A DNA stretch of 30,298 nt. Origin: CAYQLY01 sp964418605. Its GTDB lineage: Bacteria; Bacteroidota; Bacteroidia; Cytophagales; Cyclobacteriaceae. Within the stretch, counting starts at the first letter, position 1; each line of letters starts with the position of its first letter. The stretch is taken from positions 1 to 30,298 of the forward strand of contig CAYQLY010000017.1 in NCBI GenBank assembly GCA_964418605.1, in the 5' to 3' direction. The position numbers were made by a program, and so were the translations under genes. The notes under the pieces were generated by a model that searched no databases, was not told the DNA's origin, and saw only the letters and a list, made by a program, of their open reading frames with translations. Below are positions 24,098-30,298 of the stretch, one piece after another.

Positions 24098-25009
24098 CTA
24101 TTGGTTTCTTTCTAAAAATTTCTGATAGGCTATTTTAAAATCATCCACATCAGGAGCTATCTTCAAGGCATTTTCATAATACATTAAAGCATCCAAGACT
24201 AATCCATTATCTTCGAAGAAAGCAGCTTGAATCAATTGGCTTAGGGCTGTTTCATCATTTGTTTCAGAAACTAATTTATCTAGCTGGTTTCGAATAGTTG
24301 CTTGTTCTTGTAATGAAAGTCGTTTAATGCCAATATGATCGGAGAAGACTTTACCGCCATTAGTAGAGACTGTTACAATAACAAGCTTTTCATTTTTTAA
24401 TGCCACATCATTCAAATCCAATAGAAGCTCTGTTGATGATGTCTTTTTTGTAAGAATAGTATTTTCAAATATATTTTTTATAACAACGGTATATAAAGTG
24501 GCATCTTGCACAGGAGACCATCGAATGGTGGCAACAGGATTAAATACATTCATAGATACCGGTCCTAAAATATCAATAAATGAAATGCCGCGCTCTACTG
24601 ATCCTGCAGACTTTGTATGATTTTGAGGGTTTTTATTGAAATCAACCTCGTCTTGTTGAGTGATTTGATTAAATACAAAATCAACATACTTGCCAGCAAT
24701 ACTTGCAGATTGTGTATTAAGTTTACTAGCCAAATCAGCGACTTTGTAATCACCGGCTTGTTTTAGTTCAATTGTCTTACCAGTGCTACTTACTAGGCCC
24801 ATGTAGGCATTTTCACTTAGCATAAGTTCATCTTCCTTTTTTAGTTTGGCACCTGTTTTTACAGGTTGCCAATCTTGACTTACAGAAACAACTTTTACCA
24901 GATTTGAGCCTTTATTTGCTAATACCCTAAATACATAAGATTGTGCAAAAACATTATTGGTGGCTACACCTACCAATATTAAGCTGTAAAGAAAAACTAT
25001 CTTCTTCAT
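24098..25009 (-). CDS. Secreted protein with FecR-like N-terminal region and TPR-like C-terminus
   Basis: The product is 303 residues. A signal peptide (hydrophobic core about 4-20, likely cleavage after VFA at about 22) is followed by a FecR-like beta region (about 25-100: VKTGAKLKKEDELML, then IELKQAGDYKV). A central beta segment (about 155-225) contains TIRWSPVQDATLYTVVIK, resembling a fibronectin-type fold. A helical C-terminus resembles one or two TPR units (EDNGLVLDALMYYENALKIAPD). The exact function is unknown. It starts 7 bp after the CHASE2 gene and ends in a strong terminator, so the two proteins probably act together in the periplasm. Confidence 0.78.
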   Translation of the reverse strand: MKKIVFLYSLILVGVATNNVFAQSYVFRVLANKGSNLVKVVSVSQDWQPVKTGAKLKKEDELMLSENAYMGLVSSTGKTIELKQAGDYKVADLASKLNTQSASIAGKYVDFVFNQITQQDEVDFNKNPQNHTKSAGSVERGISFIDILGPVSMNVFNPVATIRWSPVQDATLYTVVIKNIFENTILTKKTSSTELLLDLNDVALKNEKLVIVTVSTNGGKVFSDHIGIKRLSLQEQATIRNQLDKLVSETNDETALSQLIQAAFFEDNGLVLDALMYYENALKIAPDVDDFKIAYQKFLERNQ

Positions 25010-25016
25010 TTTTTAA

Positions 25017-26225
25017 TTAGTTTATTTTTTTAAAAACTCGTTTAATATAACTTGCGAATGGTATTTTCACCACACTATAGTATATTTCTAAAAGATCTCC
25101 TGTCAACAATACAGTTACGATGGTTAATGTTAAATTAAATTTAATGTTAAAATAATAAAACATTAATACAATAACTAATAGTAGGATAAATGTTTCTATC
25201 AACTGAATTCCTTTTGAAATCAAATCATATAAGTTTTCAGTCTTTTGGTTGATCCATGAAAACAAAGCAACATTTAATAAACAAAGTAAAACCGCAACAG
25301 CATAGCTTATGCTCATCGGCATTTGATTAATATAGTCATTATGAAGTATCATCGAAATAATATTAGCATGAATAACTACACCATACATATCTGGATTTGA
25401 TCGTCCGACATATCGACTATTAAGAGGTGTGAAAAACTTATCCTCCCATGACACTTTGTTAAATGCAGGACCCAAAAAACCAAACAATACAATTTTATCT
25501 TTTATAAGGTCTGGTGAAAAATTTTCTTTTAGCACATCGTCTACATCGAGTGCAAAAAACTTTCCCCCCATATTGCCTTTGAAGTTAATAATTTCCGTTT
25601 CTTTATTTCTTTTCAAAAATAATTCTGTTTTTTTCTTATCGTATTCTTTAGCTAACGCAACACTAAAAGCATATTCTTTTTTATTATTTACCAAACTCAT
25701 CGGACTAAATGTTCGGCATGTGCTGATATCTAGCGCGTCTTTAGACCGTGTAATAAAATTAGTATAGGCTGGAGTAGCATTCTCCATAAAAAAAGTATGA
25801 GATCGTTGACTGATCTTAAACTGTTTTTCTTCTTTATTATAATCATCAAGTTTACTAGCCATAATTAATCGCTTAACAGCTTGGAGTTCATTTTTCAATA
25901 AACTATCTCCAACTCTATCTTTTGTATTTTTGAACAACACATCTATACCTATCACACGCGGTTCATATTTTGCTATAATTTGCAGCTCTTTAGCAATCAT
26001 TTCCCTGCTTAATTCACCTATATTTACAAGTACTATGTTCGTATCCGCTTCTGTTTCTTTACGTAATTTTGAGAAAACAAGATCTGCTAATTCCATATCA
26101 TACAATGCATCATGGAGTGGATCTACAATGGGGCCACGAATGGGAATCCAACTGGCCAATACCTGTATAGAAAATATAAAAATGGTACATCCTATAACGT
26201 GCCTATTGGCTATCTTCCGAAACAT
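25017..26225 (-). CDS. Stand-alone CHASE2-domain membrane protein
   Basis: The product is 402 residues. An N-terminal membrane helix (about 9-27) is followed by an extracytoplasmic CHASE2 domain (about 40-305: NIVLVNIGELSRE, RVIGIDVLF, KIVLFGFLGPAFN, near-C-terminal YGVVIHANIISMIL). Three closely spaced C-terminal membrane helices (about 310-385) follow. In most proteins CHASE2 feeds a cyclase or kinase, but here the chain ends after the last helix with only KRVFKKIN, so there is no effector domain. Signalling would have to pass to a partner, the FecR-like protein being the candidate. A promoter-like element ends 4 bp before the ATG. Confidence 0.88.
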   Translation of the reverse strand: MFRKIANRHVIGCTIFIFSIQVLASWIPIRGPIVDPLHDALYDMELADLVFSKLRKETEADTNIVLVNIGELSREMIAKELQIIAKYEPRVIGIDVLFKNTKDRVGDSLLKNELQAVKRLIMASKLDDYNKEEKQFKISQRSHTFFMENATPAYTNFITRSKDALDISTCRTFSPMSLVNNKKEYAFSVALAKEYDKKKTELFLKRNKETEIINFKGNMGGKFFALDVDDVLKENFSPDLIKDKIVLFGFLGPAFNKVSWEDKFFTPLNSRYVGRSNPDMYGVVIHANIISMILHNDYINQMPMSISYAVAVLLCLLNVALFSWINQKTENLYDLISKGIQLIETFILLLVIVLMFYYFNIKFNLTLTIVTVLLTGDLLEIYYSVVKIPFASYIKRVFKKIN

Positions 26226-26229
26226 CTTG

Positions 26230-26261
26230 CAAATTTAAGAAATATTATATAATTTTTCAAA
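26230..26261 (-). promoter_or_regulatory. Bacteroidota-type promoter for the CHASE2 operon
   Basis: On the minus strand TTTG (26261-26258) is followed after 20 nt by TAAATTTG (26237-26230), an exact match to the TTTG-N19-21-TAnnTTTG pattern known for Bacteroidota. The -7 box ends only 4 bp before the CHASE2 ATG at 26225, so the transcript would start at or next to the start codon. Confidence 0.6.
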
Positions 26262-26291
26262 TATTTTTTATAATTTTTTTTATAACATAGT

Positions 26292-27278
26292 ATGAGTCCA
26301 TTTTCTGATCGCTTAATTGCCCAATATGTAGATGAAATCTTACAAGGAGATAAAATATATTTAAGTAAAGCCATTACCTTGTTGGAAAGTCAACATATAG
26401 AAGATCGTAGCATTGGACTTGAAATACTTGAAAAGTTGATGCCTTTTACTAAAAAATCTATACGTATAGCTATTACTGGAGCCCCTGGAGTAGGTAAAAG
26501 TTCCTTTATTGAAATATGGGGGAATCGTTTACTTGAAACGCATTCTCAGAAATTAGCGGTATTAGCCATTGATCCCAGTAGTCAAACAACTCAAGGCAGT
26601 ATTTTAGGGGACAAAACACGAATGCAAACATTATCTAAGCATAAGAGAGCCTATATACGACCATCACCAGCCGGACAAACACTTGGTGGTGTAACAGCAC
26701 ACACGAGGGAGTGTATTTTATTATGTGAGGCAGCAGGATATGATCTTATTTTGATTGAAACAGTAGGGGTAGGGCAGTCTGAAATAGCAGCACGTTCCAT
26801 GGTAGATTTCTTTTTGCTGCTTGTGCTTCCTGGTTCAGGTGATGAATTACAAGGATTAAAAAGAGGGATTGTAGAGGTAGCTGATTGGATAGCCATCTCC
26901 AAAGCAGATGGCGAGAATAAAATACGGGCTGAACAAGCAGAAAGTGATTATAAAAATGCGTTACACCTATATACATTGCCAGAATCAGGATGGCAGCCAG
27001 GCGTATCTACCTGTTCATCTTTTACCGGAGATGGTCTTGATTTAATTGAAACACAGCTTAAAAAGTATGTTGCTCTGACACAGTCAAATGGGTATTGGGA
27101 TAAGCAACGTCAAGATCAACACTTAGCTTGGATGAGAGAAATTATAGATATCGAATTAAAAAATACATTTCTCCAAAAACCAGCTGTTCAACACCTTCTT
27201 CCACTTATTGAACAAGATGTTTTACATAGACGAATATCGCCTATTAAAGCAGCACGCCAATTGCTGGGGTTAAAATGA
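26292..27278 (+). CDS. meaB: Methylmalonyl-CoA mutase-associated GTPase MeaB
   Basis: This 328-residue cytoplasmic G3E-type P-loop GTPase guards and reloads adenosylcobalamin-dependent methylmalonyl-CoA mutase. It shows Walker A GAPGVGKS (63-70), IDPSSQTTQGSILGDKTRM, the Mg-binding ETVGVGQSE and the base-recognition SKADG. The C-terminal dimerisation helices (about 275-328) are present. The mutase genes are not in the window. It is divergent from the CHASE2 gene with 66 bp of very AT-rich DNA between the start codons. Confidence 0.94.
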   Translation: MSPFSDRLIAQYVDEILQGDKIYLSKAITLLESQHIEDRSIGLEILEKLMPFTKKSIRIAITGAPGVGKSSFIEIWGNRLLETHSQKLAVLAIDPSSQTTQGSILGDKTRMQTLSKHKRAYIRPSPAGQTLGGVTAHTRECILLCEAAGYDLILIETVGVGQSEIAARSMVDFFLLLVLPGSGDELQGLKRGIVEVADWIAISKADGENKIRAEQAESDYKNALHLYTLPESGWQPGVSTCSSFTGDGLDLIETQLKKYVALTQSNGYWDKQRQDQHLAWMREIIDIELKNTFLQKPAVQHLLPLIEQDVLHRRISPIKAARQLLGLK

Positions 27279-27334
27279 CCGACATATTTTATTAAATTTT
27301 TTTTAAATATATTTTTTTATTCTTTATAAGAATT

Positions 27335-27342
27335 TATATTTG
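27335..27342 (+). promoter_or_regulatory. -7 promoter box of radC
   Basis: TATATTTG matches the Bacteroidota TAnnTTTG -7 box exactly and lies 9 bp before the radC ATG. No clear TTTG -33 box is present at the right distance. If real, the 5' leader would be only a few nucleotides. Confidence 0.4.
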
Positions 27343-27351
27343 TAAAATAGT

Positions 27352-28029
27352 ATGAAAATAAAAAATTGGTCTGAGGAAGATCGGCCACGAGAAAAATTGG
27401 TATCGAAAGGAAAAGCAGCTCTTTCAGATGCTGAACTTGTAGCTATTCTTTTGGGTTCAGGGACAGTTTCACTGACAGCTGTTGATCTTGCTAAAACTAT
27501 TTTACAACATGTTCACTATAACCTGCATGAGTTAGCCAAGTTAAGTGTACATGATTTACAAAAATTTAAAGGTATAGGTCAGGCCAAAGCGATCACTATA
27601 GTAAGCGCATTAGAGTTGGGAAAAAGACGAAAGGAAAGCAAAACTCCTGAGCGTATTAAAATAACGTCTTCTAAACACGTATTTGAATTAATGTTGCCAT
27701 TGTTAATGGATTTACCTCATGAAGAGTGTTGGGTCTTGTTACTCAACAAAGCCAATTATGTTATTTCAAAAAAACAAATGAGCCGTGGAGGAACAGATGG
27801 TACGATGGTAGACCCTAAGCTTGTATTCAAATTAGCTGTTGAAGAACTAGCTCATGGCGTCATTTTAATTCATAATCATCCTTCGGGAAATTTAAAACCA
27901 AGTGAGGCTGACCGACGAATTACCAATAAGATGAAAGAGTATGGACAGGTAACCGATATTCCTTTATTGGATCACCTTATTGTAACGAATGAGGATTACT
28001 TGAGTTTTGCGGATGAAGGATTGGTATAG
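27352..28029 (+). CDS. radC: RadC/MPN-domain DNA repair-like protein
   Basis: The product is 225 residues. An N-terminal helix-hairpin-helix region (about 60-92, with FKGIGQAKA) is followed by a JAB1/MPN metal-binding domain with H174 and H176 in HNHPSG, S184 and D187, and an upstream Glu (E124/E125). The family is conserved, and its proposed role in DNA repair is not settled in the literature. The gene stands alone between meaB and gmhA, with a TATATTTG box 9 bp upstream of its start. Confidence 0.95.
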   Translation: MKIKNWSEEDRPREKLVSKGKAALSDAELVAILLGSGTVSLTAVDLAKTILQHVHYNLHELAKLSVHDLQKFKGIGQAKAITIVSALELGKRRKESKTPERIKITSSKHVFELMLPLLMDLPHEECWVLLLNKANYVISKKQMSRGGTDGTMVDPKLVFKLAVEELAHGVILIHNHPSGNLKPSEADRRITNKMKEYGQVTDIPLLDHLIVTNEDYLSFADEGLV

Positions 28030-28077
28030 GTTAATACAAAATAACTAGTTTAGTATAACAATTTAGTTTATAGAGGT

Positions 28078-28656
28078 ATGTTTAAAAATAGTATTATCAG
28101 TGAATTGCATGAGGCAGAAAAAGTACTTCATCAATTTTTGCAAAATGAAAACACCATCCAAGCAATAGAAAAAGCAGCGATGTGTATGGGGCAGGCAATT
28201 ATCCAAGGAAAAAAAATTATGTCTTGTGGAAATGGTGGCTCTCATTGCGATGCGATGCATTTTGCGGAGGAGCTTACAGGTCGCTACCGCGAATCAAGAA
28301 GACCTTTGCCTGCTATTGCTATTTCAGACCCAAGTCATATATCGTGTGTAAGCAATGACTATGGATATGATTTTATATTTTCTAAATATGTTGAAGCACT
28401 TGGTATGTCAGGTGATGTTCTGTTAGGTATTAGTACAAGTGGAAATTCAGCAAATGTGATCAATGCTGTAAAAACAGCTAAAGAAAAAGGATTACAGGTT
28501 ATTACACTTACAGGAAAAGATGGCGGCAAATTAGCTGGTCTTTCAGATATAGAAATACGTGTACCTCATCACGGGTATGCTGATCGTATTCAAGAGATAC
28601 ATATTAAAGTTATTCATATCCTTATTTTGCTTATTGAAAAAATAGTTATTCAATAG
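28078..28656 (+). CDS. gmhA: Phosphoheptose isomerase, SIS domain
   Basis: This 192-residue enzyme converts sedoheptulose 7-phosphate to D-glycero-D-manno-heptose 7-phosphate, the first step of ADP-heptose synthesis. It has GNGGS (51-55), E65 in FAEEL, the SIS motif GISTSGNSANV, and H180 near the C-terminus. S55, E65 and H180 fall at the same positions as the active-site residues of E. coli GmhA. It may be co-transcribed with the AAA gene 9 bp downstream. A DiaA-like regulator is the main alternative but fits the active-site residues less well. Confidence 0.9.
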   Translation: MFKNSIISELHEAEKVLHQFLQNENTIQAIEKAAMCMGQAIIQGKKIMSCGNGGSHCDAMHFAEELTGRYRESRRPLPAIAISDPSHISCVSNDYGYDFIFSKYVEALGMSGDVLLGISTSGNSANVINAVKTAKEKGLQVITLTGKDGGKLAGLSDIEIRVPHHGYADRIQEIHIKVIHILILLIEKIVIQ

Positions 28657-28665
28657 CAATCATCT

Positions 28666-30204
28666 ATGTTGGCGAAGGTATATGGAGGAGCTGTTTTTGG
28701 AATACAAGCCAGTGTTATTACCATTGAAGTTAATGTCACACAAGGCCTACATTTTTTTCTAGTTGGTCTTCCAGATAATGCCATCAAAGAAAGTCAACAA
28801 CGTGTAGAATCAGCCATTAAATATACAGGCTATCAAATGCCTCGTCAAAAAGTGGTGATTAATCTTGCGCCGGCAGATATTCGTAAAGAGGGTTCAGCAT
28901 ATGATTTACCGATAGCGTTAGGTATTTTACGCGCATCCGAGCAACTTCAATCAGATGAGTTAAATAATTACCTTATTATGGGTGAATTAGCACTGGATGG
29001 AAATTTGCGTCCAATTAAAGGTGCATTAGCCATCGCCATGGAAGCACATCGGCAGGGGTTCAAAGGACTTATGTTGCCTCGTTCAAATGCTGAAGAAGCG
29101 GCGATGATAAAATCTCTTCAAGTGATAGGTTTAGATACACTGGAAGAAGCGACGCAGTATTTAGAAAAAAAGAAAAATATAATTCCTGTTCAAACAGATT
29201 TAGAAAAAATTTTTTTGTCTTCAAATTATTTTTATGAATCTGATTTTGCTGATGTGCGTGGACAAGAACATGCTAAGCGAGCTCTCGAAATAGCTGCTGC
29301 CGGTGGACATAATATCATTATGATTGGATCGCCTGGGTCAGGAAAGACAATGCTGGCTAAGCGTATGCCTTCTATTTTACCACCGTTGAGTATAGAAGAA
29401 GCATTGGAAACAACTAAAATACATTCTGTGGCCGGTAAATTACCAAAGCACAATGCATTAATTACAACAAGGCCTTTTCGTTCACCACATCATACCATCA
29501 GCGATGCGGCACTTGTTGGCGGTGGCGGAATACCACAACCTGGAGAAATCTCATTGGCTCATCATGGTATACTTTTTTTAGATGAACTTCCTGAGTTTAA
29601 ACGCTCCGCATTAGAAGTCATGCGACAACCTTTGGAAGAAAAAAAAGTAACAATCTCCAGAGCACGTATTGCTGTTGAGTTTCCTGCTAACTTTATGTTG
29701 ATTGCTAGCATGAATCCTTGTCCTTGTGGTTACTATAATCATCCTTTTAAAGCATGCGCATGTCCACCCGGAGCAGTACAACGGTATTTACATAAAATAA
29801 GTGGGCCTCTTTTAGATCGTATCGATTTACATATTGAGGTAGCGCCCGTCCGATTTGATGAAATGAATCAAACAACCACTGTTGAAACTAGTGGAGAAAT
29901 TAGAAAACGTGTTATTCGTGCACGCGAGATTCAGGTTGAGCGTTTTCGATCCTTGTCGTCTGTTTATTCTAATGCAATGATGAATACGTCGTTAGTCAGA
30001 AAAGTATGTGGGCTGAATGCTGCAGCAAGTCTTCTTTTAAAACAGGCCATGGAAAAATTAAACTTATCAGCCAGAGCGTATGATCGTATTTTAAAAGTAG
30101 CACGAACCATTGCAGACATGAGTGATAGTACCTCTCTTAAAGAAGAACATGTAGCTGAGGCTATCCAATACCGTAGCTTGGATCGGCAGATTTGGGGAAG
30201 TTAA
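28666..30204 (+). CDS. comM: YifB/ComM family Mg-chelatase-like AAA+ ATPase
   Basis: This 512-residue protein has an N-terminal ChlI/Lon-like fold (1-165, with GLPDNAIKESQQRV and PADIRKEGSAYDLPIAL). The AAA+ core has Walker A GSPGSGKT (221-228), Walker B FLDE (304-307) and the Cys-rich NPCPCGYYNHPFKACACPP loop. The C-terminal Mg-chelatase-like domain contains LSARAYDRILKVARTIAD. ComM is a hexameric helicase promoting branch migration during natural transformation in Gram-negative bacteria. The length and domain order are complete. It converges with a minus-strand gene at the window edge. Confidence 0.94.
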   Translation: MLAKVYGGAVFGIQASVITIEVNVTQGLHFFLVGLPDNAIKESQQRVESAIKYTGYQMPRQKVVINLAPADIRKEGSAYDLPIALGILRASEQLQSDELNNYLIMGELALDGNLRPIKGALAIAMEAHRQGFKGLMLPRSNAEEAAMIKSLQVIGLDTLEEATQYLEKKKNIIPVQTDLEKIFLSSNYFYESDFADVRGQEHAKRALEIAAAGGHNIIMIGSPGSGKTMLAKRMPSILPPLSIEEALETTKIHSVAGKLPKHNALITTRPFRSPHHTISDAALVGGGGIPQPGEISLAHHGILFLDELPEFKRSALEVMRQPLEEKKVTISRARIAVEFPANFMLIASMNPCPCGYYNHPFKACACPPGAVQRYLHKISGPLLDRIDLHIEVAPVRFDEMNQTTTVETSGEIRKRVIRAREIQVERFRSLSSVYSNAMMNTSLVRKVCGLNAAASLLLKQAMEKLNLSARAYDRILKVARTIADMSDSTSLKEEHVAEAIQYRSLDRQIWGS

Positions 30205-30227
30205 TCGGGTTATGTCTGCATATTTTT

Positions 30228-30298
30228 TCATCTCAATAGTTGTTTCATAAAATCATCTAATTTTGTATAGTTATACGCAATGCGTAAATTTAGGAGTT
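30228..30298 (-). CDS. C-terminal fragment, possible PLP-dependent aminotransferase
   Basis: A minus-strand open frame enters from the right edge and ends at a TGA (30230-30228). Its last 22 residues include NLRIAYNYTKLDDFMKQLL. An Arg-Ile followed by a Tyr-rich turn and a terminal amphipathic helix is typical of the C-terminus of aminotransferases (class V or class I), but this is too short to be sure. It lies 23 bp from the convergent yifB/comM stop. Confidence 0.4.
   Translation of the reverse strand, partial: LLNLRIAYNYTKLDDFMKQLLR

Noticed and set aside
27352..28029. RadC as part of an anti-phage or mobile island
   Set aside because: It is a full-length chromosomal RadC between ordinary housekeeping genes, with no plasmid or defence partners.

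Overview
The window looks like a chromosomal segment of a low-GC member of the Bacteroidota, plausibly a Cytophagia-type lineage (inference). Support: several intergenic regions carry Bacteroidota-style TAnnTTTG -7 boxes, once with a TTTG -33 box 20 nt upstream. The gene families also fit: a CcmF/CcsA-type haem lyase, short adenylate kinase, PnuC with a NadR-type kinase, a stand-alone CHASE2 protein, MeaB and YifB/ComM. No transposase, integrase, tRNA, rRNA or CRISPR array was seen.

Layout. 1-4363 (+): the tail of an unidentified gene and its terminator, then a probable operon of a YqjE-like membrane protein, a small one-span membrane protein, a CcmF-type cytochrome c haem lyase and a DUF2520 Rossmann protein. 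4386-7107 (-): a secreted von Willebrand A protein followed 4 bp later by an orphan membrane protein. 7225-14182 (+): the accessory part of the window, described below. 14214-17901 (-): mraY and murD away from the rest of the dcw cluster, followed by an unrecognised gene. 18007-18585 (+): adk. 18597-23967 (-): a saccharopine/alanine dehydrogenase-like oxidoreductase, pnuC, a NadR-type ribosylnicotinamide kinase, a TerC/Alx membrane protein, truA and queA. 24098-26225 (-): a CHASE2 membrane protein and a secreted FecR-like/TPR protein, ending in a terminator. 26292-30204 (+): meaB, radC, gmhA and yifB/comM. The right edge holds the C-terminal end of a minus-strand gene, perhaps a PLP aminotransferase.

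The most interesting region is 7225-14182. A 111-residue precursor with a double-glycine leader (9574-9909) sits between two pairs of CPBP (Abi/CAAX-like) intramembrane proteases. Each pair is followed by a further multi-span membrane protein, and the locus ends in an ABC exporter carrying a C39 leader peptidase. The first CPBP gene and the peptide gene share a near-identical upstream block with the same 21-bp inverted repeat, which points to shared regulation. The peptide gene has its own strong hairpin terminator. The membrane protein at 8769 looks like a CPBP fold that has lost its catalytic residues. Together this reads as a peptide maturation, export and self-protection or signalling locus. 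No modification enzyme, HlyD-type adaptor or regulator gene is present in the window.

The remaining genes are housekeeping: peptidoglycan precursor synthesis, tRNA modification, nucleotide and NAD metabolism, cytochrome c maturation, DNA processing and heptose synthesis.
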